A stretch of DNA of 21,576 nucleotides from PCC-6802 sp031388585. Lineage in GTDB: Bacteria > Cyanobacteriota > Cyanobacteriia > Pseudanabaenales > Pseudanabaenaceae. Numbering within the stretch: position 1 is the first letter of the stretch; every line of letters begins with the position of its first letter. The translations under genes were made by a program, and so were the position numbers. The notes under the pieces were generated by a model. It did no database searches, had not been told where the DNA came from, and worked only from the letters and a program-made list of their open reading frames with translations. Shown piece by piece: positions 7,930 to 15,971 of this stretch. The DNA lies in assembly GCA_031388585.1 (NCBI GenBank), contig JANMRU010000284.1, forward strand, positions 1 through 21,576. Direction: 5' to 3'.

Positions 7930-9057
7930 TCATCTAGATTGCAAGGGCAGATTTACTCTGAAGTTAGTGCCAATCTCTACATTACTATCGAATGAGATTG
8001 TGCCATTGTGCAGATCTACTAAACGTTTGACAATAGAAAGCCCTAAGCCTGTGCCTTTGATCTGCCCAACATTTTTAGCGCGTGCGAATCTTTGGAATAT
8101 GATTGACTGGAATTCTAATGGGATGCCAATACCTGAATCGCGCAAGCAGAATTCTACCTGGTGGGGTTCGCAACTAATCTCCAGGATAATCTCTCCTCCT
8201 GCGGGAGAATATTTAATCGCATTTGTGAGCAAATTACCGAGGATTGGGCGTAGCAGACTTTCGTCAAACTCAGTTTGAATAACACGACCGAGCCTGAGTT
8301 GTGGGTCGATTGTTTGCACGTAGATACAAACTAGGTTGTAGCGATCGCCAGCATACGCCTGGAACTCTTCAATCAGATCTTGACAAAAACCTCTTATATC
8401 CTTAGGTTGAGGACTATATTGAAGCGTGCCAGCATCCAGCTGTCCCAGCGTTAGGGCGTCATCAACAAGCTGATTCATCATTTTTACTGCGGATTGAATG
8501 CCATCAAATCGACGTTGCCGTTTCTCAGGTGGAAGTTGATCGCCCAAGTTTTGCAAAATATCGGCAGCAAGTCCAATATTAGTTAAAGGAGTTCGGAATT
8601 CATGGGCGGCGATCGCTATATATTGCGATTGCTCTAGATTGAGAGTTTTCATGTTTTCCAGATTTTGGCGAATTAGCAATTCCTCTTTATGCTTGCTAAT
8701 GGCGATTTGAATTGCGGCTCTTACTTCTCTCCCTTTAAATGGTTTGAGAATATAGCCCAAAGAACCTGTTTTCTCAGCTCTTAAGATCGTTTGATCGTCT
8801 GCATAGGAAGTCAGATATATAACTGGAATATTATGTTGCTGGCGAATTCGACTGGCAGTCTCTATCCCGTCAATATTACCATCAATATTAATGTCCATTA
8901 AAATTAGATCGATCCCTCCTTGGCTGACTGCTTGGATAGCTGCTTTGCCAGATGAAACTGTATCTATTACCTCATACCCTAGATCTGCCAAGGTATGTCT
9001 CAAAGTCATAGCAATAATGCTCTCATCTTCAACAATTAAAACCCTAACTGCGTCCAT
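7930..9057 (-). CDS. REC-first sensor kinase (response regulator receiver + histidine kinase)
   Basis: 375 residues. REC (4-122) has acidic pocket EDE at 10-12, phospho-acceptor D55 in LILMDINIDG and K105 in ILKPF. The MDINIDGNIDGIE segment and YLTSYAD are typical of the CheY-like receivers common in cyanobacterial PAS-kinase clusters. A helical linker (124-145) leads to HisKA with H152 in AAHEFRTPLTN. HATPase_c has N279 (NLLTNAIKYSP), G1 DSGIGI at 307-312 and G2 GTGLGL at 335-340. No output or membrane domain is present. The gene starts 2 nt after the stop of the upstream HisKA_2 kinase, so the pair is almost certainly cotranscribed. That kinase is the obvious candidate phosphodonor for this receiver, which is inference from position. 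Confidence 0.93.
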   Translation of the reverse strand: MDAVRVLIVEDESIIAMTLRHTLADLGYEVIDTVSSGKAAIQAVSQGGIDLILMDINIDGNIDGIETASRIRQQHNIPVIYLTSYADDQTILRAEKTGSLGYILKPFKGREVRAAIQIAISKHKEELLIRQNLENMKTLNLEQSQYIAIAAHEFRTPLTNIGLAADILQNLGDQLPPEKRQRRFDGIQSAVKMMNQLVDDALTLGQLDAGTLQYSPQPKDIRGFCQDLIEEFQAYAGDRYNLVCIYVQTIDPQLRLGRVIQTEFDESLLRPILGNLLTNAIKYSPAGGEIILEISCEPHQVEFCLRDSGIGIPLEFQSIIFQRFARAKNVGQIKGTGLGLSIVKRLVDLHNGTISFDSNVEIGTNFRVNLPLQSR

Positions 9058-9059
9058 AT

Positions 9060-10970
9060 CTAAGTATCCTCCCGATCTGCTATTTCATTGAACTCCAAGC
9101 GAAATGTTGTCCCCTCCAATCTGTCTATAACAATAGTCCCCTTCAACTGTTTAGTTAGGGAATAAACCAACTGCAATCCCAATGACGTAATTTTATCGAC
9201 ATCTATATCCTTTGCCAACCCAATCCCATCATCGCCAATTGTTAAACAAACTCGATTTTCCTGATTCTTATGGCAAATCAACTTAATATTGCCAATCCGT
9301 TGGTTTGGGAAAGCGTGTTTCAGGGCATTAGTGATAAGTTCGTTAACAATCAGGCCGCAGGGTAGAGCTGACTCAATATTTAGAGAAAATACTTCCACGT
9401 CAATATAGAAAGAAATGCTTTGAGCATCAACATTATAAGATTGGGCGAGACTGTGTAATAGATCGCTAAGATAGGTCGCAAAATCAATCTGGCTGAGATT
9501 TGATGAGCGATATAGCATTTCGTGAATCAGTGCCATAGAGTGAATGCGATTCTGACTCTCTTCAAATAAAACCTTTATATGCTGGTCGTTAATGCTTCTA
9601 GATTGCAGCTCTAGCAACCCAAATACGATTTGCAGGTTGTTCTTGACGCGATGGTGAATCTCCTTAAGTAAGACTTCTTTTTCCTGCAATGATTGTTGTA
9701 ATTTAAGTTCAGAAGCCTTGCGATCGCTAATATCAAAGAGCGCTCCATCTAGATATAATAAATTGCCGAAGCTATCCCAAAATCCCTGACCTTTTTCATA
9801 TAGCCATTTAATATTACCGTTGACATCAATTAACCGATATTCCAGCTCAAAAGTTTGTTTCGTTGCTAGGGCAGTTTCAACAATCTGTATAAACTTTTCC
9901 CGATCTTCTGGGAAGACATATGGGATAACACCTTTTCTGCTTTTAAAAGTATTGGCGGGATAACCGGAAATCATTTCAGTATAATCACTAAGAAATAGGA
10001 CTGTCCATTGGGCATCAGCATAACAGCGATATATTGCCCCGGGCAGGTTATCGACTAAAGTCCTAAATCTACTTTCACTTGCTAGCAAGGCTAACTCAGT
10101 CTGTTTGCGGGTAATCGATACAGATAGATAACTAGCGATCGCTTTTGCTAACTGGATCTCCTCTTCGTCAAATTGATGTGGGGTATCGTAGTAGACAATG
10201 ATTTTGCCAAGTTTCTGTTTTTGATACCTAATTGGGAAAGATGCTACAGCTTTTATCCCCATGCGATCGCGCATTCGAGCGAGTCCCTCATCTCCTAGTA
10301 GCTCGGCAAGATTAGGAATAATTACTGTGTCAGGCTCCTGGCGATCGCTAGACTTTGAAATGTAATCCTCAACGGCGTGTCTGTATGAATCATCAATACC
10401 CACAGAAGCGATATATTTGAGAATCCTAGTAGAATCTGGGATCATGATGGCACATCGCTTTGTGTTTAGCAGATCGGTAATGCCGGCGATCGCTATTTCA
10501 TAAATTTCATTTATATTTCCTGTCTGGTTAAAAGCGGCAACCAGCCTATACATCTGATTAACTCTCTGTGAAGCATTTTCAGCGGATTTGCGATCGCTAA
10601 TATCTTTCGCTAAAATGCAGATAGCCAACCGGCCAAACCAGTTCAGAGTATGGGAATCAATTTCTACATCAAAAATTGCGCCATCTTTCTTGCGATGTTT
10701 AGCTTGGCAAGAATGGGAATAGTCTGAACTGGTTTGAGGGGTAAATATTGACTGTAGGATTTTTACTTGATGCTCTGAGGTTTGCAGATCCATCACCTTC
10801 ATGGCAAGGAACTCCGATCGCGAGTAACCGTAGTGAGCTATAGCTGCCTCATTAACCTCTAAGAATGCCAGGGTTTGGACATCGCAGATCCACATGGGAT
10901 GAGGATTTTTGTCGAAGAGAATCTGGTAATGCTCTTCTTGGAGTTTGTGCGTTGAGTTTTCTTCCTGCAT
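9060..10970 (-). CDS. PAS-GAF-PAS HisKA_2 family histidine kinase
   Basis: 636 residues. PAS1 spans about 14-128 (NPHPMWICDVQTLAFLEVN, ending AKDISDRK), GAF about 140-288 and PAS2 about 300-418 (RFRTLVDNLPGAIYR, ending LFDISDRK). The kinase core is HisKA_2: KEIHHRVKNNLQIVFGLL, with likely phospho-acceptor H440, then the HATPase N-box NELITNALKHAF (N548) and G-box GDDGIGL at 579-585. There are no transmembrane segments, so it is a cytosolic sensor. PAS1 lacks the LOV flavin-Cys motif and the GAF lacks the Cys-His bilin motif of phytochromes and cyanobacteriochromes, so the ligand is unknown. It starts at the ATG at 10970 with only a weak GGAA before it. Its stop lies 2 nt before the next kinase, which begins with a receiver. 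Confidence 0.93.
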   Translation of the reverse strand: MQEENSTHKLQEEHYQILFDKNPHPMWICDVQTLAFLEVNEAAIAHYGYSRSEFLAMKVMDLQTSEHQVKILQSIFTPQTSSDYSHSCQAKHRKKDGAIFDVEIDSHTLNWFGRLAICILAKDISDRKSAENASQRVNQMYRLVAAFNQTGNINEIYEIAIAGITDLLNTKRCAIMIPDSTRILKYIASVGIDDSYRHAVEDYISKSSDRQEPDTVIIPNLAELLGDEGLARMRDRMGIKAVASFPIRYQKQKLGKIIVYYDTPHQFDEEEIQLAKAIASYLSVSITRKQTELALLASESRFRTLVDNLPGAIYRCYADAQWTVLFLSDYTEMISGYPANTFKSRKGVIPYVFPEDREKFIQIVETALATKQTFELEYRLIDVNGNIKWLYEKGQGFWDSFGNLLYLDGALFDISDRKASELKLQQSLQEKEVLLKEIHHRVKNNLQIVFGLLELQSRSINDQHIKVLFEESQNRIHSMALIHEMLYRSSNLSQIDFATYLSDLLHSLAQSYNVDAQSISFYIDVEVFSLNIESALPCGLIVNELITNALKHAFPNQRIGNIKLICHKNQENRVCLTIGDDGIGLAKDIDVDKITSLGLQLVYSLTKQLKGTIVIDRLEGTTFRLEFNEIADREDT

Positions 10971-11042
10971 AATTTCCGCCCCGACTCCTATTAATGCCTC
11001 AATAGATATAGCAATCCGAAATCATTTGTGGATTTTAGGGCT

Positions 11043-11079
11043 TTGTGAAACGAGTTCCCGTCGGGAACTCGTTTCACAA
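11043..11079. repeat. Perfect 17-bp inverted repeat (hairpin) between lipoprotein and kinase genes
   Basis: Left arm TTGTGAAACGAGTTCCC at 11043-11059, loop GTC at 11060-11062, perfect complementary right arm at 11063-11079. The hairpin starts 21 nt after the stop of the substrate-binding protein on the minus strand. It could terminate that transcript, but no U-run follows. Its symmetry and tiny loop also fit a dispersed cyanobacterial palindromic repeat. It separates the Fe-S carrier/SBP pair from the kinase cluster. Confidence 0.7.
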
Positions 11080-11099
11080 TCCAGATCGGATCGCTATAA

Positions 11100-12725
11100 T
11101 TAGGATTTACTAATTGTCCCGTAGCGTAGTTGCTGGGTTGGCTCGATCGCAACACCCTTAATGCCAGGACGAGCAAAAGCATACTCACGATTTTGCCACA
11201 GTGGAATAAATGGTACATCCCTTGCCAAGATATCCTGAATTTTGCTAAAAATCTGATTTCGCTTAGCTGGATCTTTTTCTAAACGCTGTTGGGCAATCAA
11301 TTGATTCATCTCGGGGTTGTGATAGAAAGATCCCCAATATTGGCTACCACCTTTGGTACAACCATTTTTCCCTACTTCTTCGCACAGCAGAAAAGGTTGA
11401 GTGAAGTTATCTGGGTCGAAAAAGTCAGGGACAAAATCTAGCAAGAACGCTGGATAAACGCCTTTATCGATAAAGGCATAGGCAACGGTTTGATCGACTT
11501 TCTCTAACTTAATTTGCAAAATTTTACCGACATTTTTGGCGATCGCGGCTTTTAGCGTACTGGCAACTAGATCTCCATTCCCAGCATATTTGGGTGTATA
11601 CCAAATCGAAATTTTAACAGGATTATCATCTGAGTAACCTGCTTCAGTCAGCAACTTTCTGGCTAACTTGGCGTTACCATCACCATAGCTTTGCTGAAAT
11701 ACGGGTTTGTAGGCTGGGAGAGTAGAGGGGATCAGGCTATAAACTGGATTTCTCTGTCCTTGAAATACTCGTTTCTGGAGCAAGGGGCGATCGATCGCTG
11801 CGGCGATCGCCTGTCTTACCTTGACATTATTCAATGGCGGTTGCGCCACATTTAGCACCATAAATAGCATGGTCGCCCCCTGGTTAGAGGCAATCGTCCA
11901 GCCATTTTTACCAGCATTAGCTTCTAGATTATGAATCTGCGCTGGGCTAAGCGTTTGGAAAGCCACATCCACCGCACCAGTTTTAAAGGCATTGAGCAGA
12001 TTAGCATTTGACGATAAAAACTGAATATCGATACCTTTATTTGCTTGTCTTTCTCCCCAGTAATCTGGGAAAGCCGCCAGACGCAGAACATTTCCCTCAA
12101 TGTACTGGGTTAGCTGATATGGCCCCGTACCAACAATTTTTTTGGGAAGAAACCCTTTCTTACCGTCGCCGTTATACGCCTGCGGTGAGATTGCACCTGC
12201 ACCTGTAAATGCTAAGACTTGTGGGAAGAACTGAAATGGCTGCTTCAGGTTAATTACCAATTCTGTAGGGCTGGTAACGCGAATCGATTTCACCACATCC
12301 GCCAGTAAAAATGAGGGCGACCCTTTTAAGTTTATGAAGCGTTTCAGTGAAAATGACATTGCTTCAGCCGAAAAATCAGTGCGATCGTGGAATTTCACAC
12401 CTGTGCGGATGGGAATTGTATAAGTTAGTCCATCATCACTCACCTTGGGCATGGCGGTTGCTAGCTGTGGTACTAGCTCAGTTGTGCCAGGTTTGTAAGT
12501 ATATAGCCGCTCCAGCGTATTGAAATGGACATTCCCCACAAATTGACTGTAGGCATCGGCGGGATCGAGCGTGGTAATGGTGCTAGTGGTCCCGATCGTA
12601 ATCCGTCCCGACCTGGCAACCACCTTTTTGGGAGTGGGGAGATTATTCTGGCAGGCAAAAAGAATGCTGACCAAGAGCGCCCCAGTCAGCAATAGTGATA
12701 TAAATTTTTTAACAGAGTGCCGCAT
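11100..12725 (-). CDS. ABC transporter substrate-binding lipoprotein, family 5 (peptide/nickel type)
   Basis: 541 residues from the ATG at 12725; a TTG two codons upstream is a less likely start. The N-terminus is a lipoprotein signal peptide: KK, then a hydrophobic stretch SLLLTGALLVSILFAC with lipobox LFAC and lipidated Cys25. The mature protein has family 5 (DppA/OppA/NikA-like) features: an early TLDPADAY, PQLATAMPKVSDDGLTYTIPIRTGVKFHD, NNVKVRQAIAAAIDRP and a C-terminal PFIPLWQ. It would bind a solute, usually an oligopeptide, outside the inner membrane for an ABC importer. The actual ligand cannot be inferred. No permease or ATPase gene is nearby, so the transporter must be encoded elsewhere. 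It lies 37 bp downstream of the Fe-S carrier gene and is probably cotranscribed with it. Confidence 0.92.
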   Translation of the reverse strand: MRHSVKKFISLLLTGALLVSILFACQNNLPTPKKVVARSGRITIGTTSTITTLDPADAYSQFVGNVHFNTLERLYTYKPGTTELVPQLATAMPKVSDDGLTYTIPIRTGVKFHDRTDFSAEAMSFSLKRFINLKGSPSFLLADVVKSIRVTSPTELVINLKQPFQFFPQVLAFTGAGAISPQAYNGDGKKGFLPKKIVGTGPYQLTQYIEGNVLRLAAFPDYWGERQANKGIDIQFLSSNANLLNAFKTGAVDVAFQTLSPAQIHNLEANAGKNGWTIASNQGATMLFMVLNVAQPPLNNVKVRQAIAAAIDRPLLQKRVFQGQRNPVYSLIPSTLPAYKPVFQQSYGDGNAKLARKLLTEAGYSDDNPVKISIWYTPKYAGNGDLVASTLKAAIAKNVGKILQIKLEKVDQTVAYAFIDKGVYPAFLLDFVPDFFDPDNFTQPFLLCEEVGKNGCTKGGSQYWGSFYHNPEMNQLIAQQRLEKDPAKRNQIFSKIQDILARDVPFIPLWQNREYAFARPGIKGVAIEPTQQLRYGTISKS

Positions 12726-12762
12726 CGACAAAATAATGATTAGTGGAGTCTTTTGTAAATTT

Positions 12763-13116
12763 CTAGCTACAGCTTACAGGTGTACCCACTTCTTTGGGGG
12801 TAGCAAAAGAAGTACCGCAGCTACAAGACTTACTGGCATTAGGGTTGCGGAAACGGAAGCCGCCACCCATAAAGTCTTCGGTATAGTCCAGCTCTAGCCC
12901 CTGCAATTGGGGTAAGTTTTCGTTATTGACGACGATCGCGACACCATTACATTCAAATTCGTTATCGTCTGCCTGTAATTGCTCGGCAAACTCCATGACA
13001 TAGGATAGCCCCGAGCAGCCACCTTTTTTAATCCCAACTCTAAGGGGGGCAGTTGTACTTTTTTGATTTTGCAGGCTTTTGACCCGCACGATTGCCGCAT
13101 CTGTAAGAGTAATCAT
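12763..13116 (-). CDS. A-type iron-sulfur cluster carrier (HesB/IscA/SufA family)
   Basis: 117 residues from the ATG at 13116 with GGAG 11 nt upstream. A TTG further upstream would add 24 residues that lie outside the family domain (MITLTDAAIVRVKSL is the normal start). The three cluster-binding cysteines are present: C34 in GGCSGLSY, and C98 and C100 in SCSCGTSF. GLELDYTEDFMGGGFRFRNPNA is the standard C-terminal motif, quoted only in part as DYTEDFMGGGFRF. The protein accepts and delivers Fe-S clusters to apoproteins in the cytosol. A further Cys116 two residues from the end (VSCS) is extra to the family core. IscA and SufA cannot be told apart here. The neighbours do not include other suf/isc genes. 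Confidence 0.93.
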   Translation of the reverse strand: MITLTDAAIVRVKSLQNQKSTTAPLRVGIKKGGCSGLSYVMEFAEQLQADDNEFECNGVAIVVNNENLPQLQGLELDYTEDFMGGGFRFRNPNASKSCSCGTSFATPKEVGTPVSCS

Positions 13117-13171
13117 GAGTATCGTTTCTCCAATATGTGATCTAGATCTAAAATTGTTAGAGTAGCTATAG

Positions 13172-13399
13172 CTAGTCCTCAAGTACAACTAAAGCCATGC
13201 TAGCAAGAGCGACGTTTGTATAACCTGCCAGTTTTGCAGCTTTATAGAATGGCTTAGTTAAAAAGCAACGGTGAACACCAAAAAGTCTTACGCCTGTATC
13301 TAGCAATAAGCCAGTTTTGAAGTGAAAGTTACGATGCAATTTAATTGCTTTGGCTAAGTTAGATCCTTTTTGACATGTCATAAACTGAATTAACCTCAT
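13172..13399 (-). CDS. Possible small protein, 75 residues, unknown
   Basis: An ATG at 13399 is preceded by AGGA 6 nt upstream, a better ribosome site than most genes here. It opens a 75-codon frame beginning MRLIQFMTCQKGSNLAKAIK and ending ALASMALVVLED. No other gene overlaps it on either strand. It lies 55 bp upstream of the Fe-S carrier in the same direction and fills the divergent spacer before the plus-strand aminotransferase. It is basic in the first half and hydrophobic near the end. I do not recognise a family. It may be real or may simply be leader DNA for the Fe-S carrier. Confidence 0.4.
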   Translation of the reverse strand: MRLIQFMTCQKGSNLAKAIKLHRNFHFKTGLLLDTGVRLFGVHRCFLTKPFYKAAKLAGYTNVALASMALVVLED

Positions 13400-13447
13400 T
13401 TCATTTCCTATATATATACTAATCTCTACGAAGATATCGAAAAGTTT

Positions 13448-14614
13448 ATGCAATTTGCAGATCGCCTTAAGTCTTTAGGTTCTAATGTTTTTGCTGACAT
13501 GGATACAGCTAAAGCTGTGGCTAGACAGTCAGGGCAGACAGTCATCGATCTATCACTTGGTTCGTCTGACTTGCCTACCGCACCGCACATTATAGAGGCG
13601 ATCGCCACGGCTTTAGGCGATACCGAGACGCATGGCTATGCACTATTTCAGAGTACCAGTGCTATGCGAGTCGCAGTGGCAAGCTGGATAGATCGGAAAT
13701 TTGGTGAAAATGTTGATCCCGATACAGAGGTATTACCGCTAATTGGATCGCAGGAAGGTACTGCCCACTTACCGCTCGCAATTTTAAATCCTGGTGACTT
13801 TGCACTGCTGCAAGATCCTGGCTACCCCTCACATTATGGCGGCATTCACCTGGCAGGCGGACAGATCTATGGTATGCCACTACTAGCAGAAAATCGATTT
13901 CTGCCTGAGTTTGCGAATATTCCCGCTCCCGTTTTGGCACAGTCTAAATTAATGGTGCTGAGCTATCCCCATAACCCCACGACGGCGATCGCCTCCTTAG
14001 AGTTTTTTCAGACCGCTGTGCAGTTCTGTCAGCAGCACAATCTAGTTCTAGTGCATGATTTTCCCTACGTGGATTTCGTCTTCGATCGCTCTACGCCACC
14101 ATCGATCTTGCAAGCAGATTGCGGTCGCTCTGTGTCGATAGAATTTTTCACGATGTCCAAGTCCTACAATATGGGCGGCTTTCGCATCGGGTTCGCCGTG
14201 GGTAATCGTTACTTAATTAGCGCTCTGCGGCAAATAAAAGCGGTTGTGGACTTTAACCAATATCGGGGTATTATGCGCGGTGCGATCGCAGCTTTAGAGG
14301 GCGATCAAACAACAGTTAAACAATCCGCCGATATATTTCAGCAGCGCCGCGATACGATGGTTACGGCGCTTGATGCAATCGGCTGGCATGTTCCCACACC
14401 AGAATCCACAATGTATCTATGGGCAAAGTTACCCGAACCGTGGTCAAATAATTCGGTCAAGTTTTGCATCGATCTCGTCCAAGCAACTGGTGTAGCACTC
14501 GCACCTGGATCGGGCTTTGGCAAGCATGGCGAAGGCTACGTGCGTTTTGCCCTAGTACATGCGCCTGATGTGTTGCAGTTGGCAGCTCGAAAAATTGGCG
14601 AATTTCTGGCTTAG
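13448..14614 (+). CDS. PLP-dependent class I/II aminotransferase (AlaC/DapL-like)
   Basis: 388 residues of fold-type I aminotransferase. PLP-binding residues are visible: N176 in YPHNPT, D204 and Y207 in HDFPYVDF, Schiff-base K238 in FFTMSKSYNM, phosphate-binding R246 in GGFRIGF, and substrate-carboxylate R366 in GYVRFALV. It resembles proteins annotated as alanine or LL-diaminopimelate aminotransferase. It is paralogous to the minus-strand aminotransferase at 18.5-19.7 kb (shared IGS.EGTAHLPLA/IGSKEGLTHLALA blocks), but reads SLGSSDLPTAP where that one has GMGNPDGATP, in the substrate-contact region. Its substrate is therefore probably different and is not assignable. The ATG at 13448 lacks an SD. 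It reads divergently from the Fe-S carrier operon, with only about 48 bp between the two ATGs if the 75-codon gene is real. Confidence 0.9.
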   Translation: MQFADRLKSLGSNVFADMDTAKAVARQSGQTVIDLSLGSSDLPTAPHIIEAIATALGDTETHGYALFQSTSAMRVAVASWIDRKFGENVDPDTEVLPLIGSQEGTAHLPLAILNPGDFALLQDPGYPSHYGGIHLAGGQIYGMPLLAENRFLPEFANIPAPVLAQSKLMVLSYPHNPTTAIASLEFFQTAVQFCQQHNLVLVHDFPYVDFVFDRSTPPSILQADCGRSVSIEFFTMSKSYNMGGFRIGFAVGNRYLISALRQIKAVVDFNQYRGIMRGAIAALEGDQTTVKQSADIFQQRRDTMVTALDAIGWHVPTPESTMYLWAKLPEPWSNNSVKFCIDLVQATGVALAPGSGFGKHGEGYVRFALVHAPDVLQLAARKIGEFLA

Positions 14615-14640
14615 GCAATTTCTCTTTACCCAGATTGGTT

Positions 14641-14665
14641 GGGGCAGACATCGGAGCAGTGCCCC
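14641..14665. repeat. GGGGCA/TGCCCC hairpin downstream of aminotransferase
   Basis: GGGGCA at 14641-14646 pairs with TGCCCC at 14660-14665 across a 13-nt loop, 26 nt after the aminotransferase stop. It has no following T-run. The context (TTGGGGCAGACAT...TGCCCCTCCACCCTACA) has the look of a dispersed cyanobacterial repeat. Confidence 0.45.
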
Positions 14666-14735
14666 TCCACCCTACATTCAACAATTGTGGTAATTGCGAT
14701 TATTGGTAAATTCCTGTGCGGAAATACAAATAGCC

Positions 14736-14790
14736 AAAAAGAAGCCCCCTGAGCGTCTTGCCTTGTTTCGACTTCAGGGGGTATTCTTTT
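14736..14790. terminator. Bidirectional intrinsic terminator
   Basis: CCCCCTGA at 14745-14752 pairs perfectly with TCAGGGGG at 14774-14781 across a 21-nt loop. The stem extends through GAAG/TATTC with one bulge. It is flanked by AAAAAGAA on the left and TTCTTTT on the right, so it can terminate on both strands. It lies 121 nt after the aminotransferase stop. Confidence 0.7.
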
Positions 14791-14870
14791 GTTCACTCCT
14801 CACATCCACAACAATAACCGAATAATTAGCTAATGTCTTGCAGTTTTCTGCACACATGCGATCGCTTTTA

Positions 14871-14900
14871 TACCCAATCTTTTTACGCGCAGATTGGGTA
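14871..14900. promoter_or_regulatory. Perfect 10-bp inverted repeat in agmatine deiminase leader
   Basis: TACCCAATCT at 14871-14880 and AGATTGGGTA at 14891-14900 are perfect inverted copies with a 10-nt spacer. They end 38 nt before the chosen ATG. This could be an RNA hairpin in the 5' leader or a dimeric operator. There is no T-run, so a terminator is unlikely. Confidence 0.45.
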
Positions 14901-14938
14901 ACCTGAGATTAAGCCACTATTGTCATATTGAACTACCT

Positions 14939-15961
14939 ATGATTACGCCTAAAGACTTAGGATTTCATCAGCCTGCTGAATGGGAACCCCATACTGCCTG
15001 TTGGTTAGCTTGGCCCAGTCATCGCGAATTATGGCTTGAGCAGCTTGAAGCAGTACAGTCTGAGTTTGTTGACCTATGTAAAGCGATCGCCCAGTCAGAA
15101 ACCCTAGAAATTTTAGTTCTGGATGAGGCAAGCGAGCAAACTGCTCGCGATCGCTTGGGCGATTTACCTGTGTGTTTACATCGCATTCCCTTTGGTGACA
15201 TCTGGATGCGTGATATCGCACCGATCTTCACGATTGGGGCAGGGCGATCGCAACTAGCATCTCTAAATTTCATCTGGAATGGTTGGGGAGAGAAATATTT
15301 ACTCGAAAACGATGACGAAGTCGCAGCGAGGATCGCTAAGTCTTTAGACTTCCGTACCTTTAACTTCGCCTGGATCTTAGAAGGTGGTGCGGTGGAAGTG
15401 GACGGTCAGGGAACATGTCTAACAACTCGCCAATGTTTGCTCAACAAAAATCGCAATCCCCACATGAGTCAAGCTGAAATTGAGATGGGACTATGTGGCG
15501 CATTGGGGGTCGAAAAAATTCTCTGGTTAGATCGAGGGCTGCTCAACGACCATACAGATGGACATATTGATACAATCGCCCGTTTTGTGGCACCAGGCGT
15601 AGTGACATGTATGCAAGCCCAAGATCCTGACGACCCTAATTCCGAAGTATTTGCTGAGATTGCAACGCAATTAAGAACTTTTACTGATGCGCGCGATCGC
15701 AAGCTAGAGGTAATAGAGATTCCATCCCCTGGTTTGGTGCTAGATCCTGATGGCGAAGTCATGCCCGCCAGCTATCTCAATTTCTACATTGCAAACGATC
15801 GTGTTGTTGTGCCGATCTACGGGACGCAGTATGACGACCAGGCTGTAGCGGCGATCGCTGCTTGCTTCCCTAATCGCCAAACATTAGGGCTAAGTGCCAA
15901 GCATATTCTTTTGGGTGGTGGCGCTTTCCACTGCATTACGCAACAGCAACCTGCAGTTTAG
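14939..15961 (+). CDS. aguA: Agmatine deiminase (agmatine iminohydrolase)
   Basis: 340 residues from the ATG at 14939; an in-frame TTG 15 codons earlier lies inside the leader inverted repeat and is rejected. Family PAD_porph motifs are present: EWEPHTACWLAWP near the start, W89-M-R-D92, LEGGAVE (E148), catalytic H209 in DHTDGHIDTIARF, and nucleophile C332 in LLGGGAFHCITQQ at the C-terminus. The enzyme hydrolyses agmatine to N-carbamoylputrescine and ammonia in the arginine-decarboxylase route to putrescine and spermidine. The next enzyme of the route (N-carbamoylputrescine amidohydrolase, AguB) is not in the window. There is no obvious SD. The family call is strong; a bacterial peptidyl-arginine deiminase is the only alternative, but the protein is short and lacks a signal peptide. 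Confidence 0.93.
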   Translation: MITPKDLGFHQPAEWEPHTACWLAWPSHRELWLEQLEAVQSEFVDLCKAIAQSETLEILVLDEASEQTARDRLGDLPVCLHRIPFGDIWMRDIAPIFTIGAGRSQLASLNFIWNGWGEKYLLENDDEVAARIAKSLDFRTFNFAWILEGGAVEVDGQGTCLTTRQCLLNKNRNPHMSQAEIEMGLCGALGVEKILWLDRGLLNDHTDGHIDTIARFVAPGVVTCMQAQDPDDPNSEVFAEIATQLRTFTDARDRKLEVIEIPSPGLVLDPDGEVMPASYLNFYIANDRVVVPIYGTQYDDQAVAAIAACFPNRQTLGLSAKHILLGGGAFHCITQQQPAV

Positions 15962-15971
15962 CAAGCTGTCA

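Larger units (their letters stand above)
14615..14938. other. 324-bp spacer with three hairpins
   Basis: The spacer between the aminotransferase and agmatine deiminase genes has no supported ORF. It holds a GGGGCA/TGCCCC hairpin at 14641-14665, a T-flanked terminator-like hairpin at 14736-14790, and a 10-bp inverted repeat at 14871-14900 just before the deiminase start. A separate small transcript between the first two hairpins is possible, but nothing in the sequence proves it. Confidence 0.6.

Noticed and set aside
9060..10970. GAF and PAS domains of the large kinase as a photoreceptor (phytochrome, cyanobacteriochrome or LOV).
   Set aside because: The GAF lacks the Cys-His bilin attachment motif and neither PAS has the LOV flavin-Cys motif.
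10991..11218. A 75-codon minus-strand frame rich in Leu and Val.
   Set aside because: It overlaps the end of the substrate-binding protein in another frame and runs through the 17-bp hairpin; no family signal.
13371..13380. Perfect palindrome TGACATGTCA as an operator for the divergent genes.
   Set aside because: It falls inside the possible 75-codon gene, is short, and no second site or known regulator supports it.
14795..14804. ACTCCTCACA matches most of the Yfr1 small-RNA core motif, and a hairpin lies upstream.
   Set aside because: There is no GC-rich terminator hairpin with a U-run right after it, the motif diverges at the next base, and the genomic setting is not the usual one for Yfr1.
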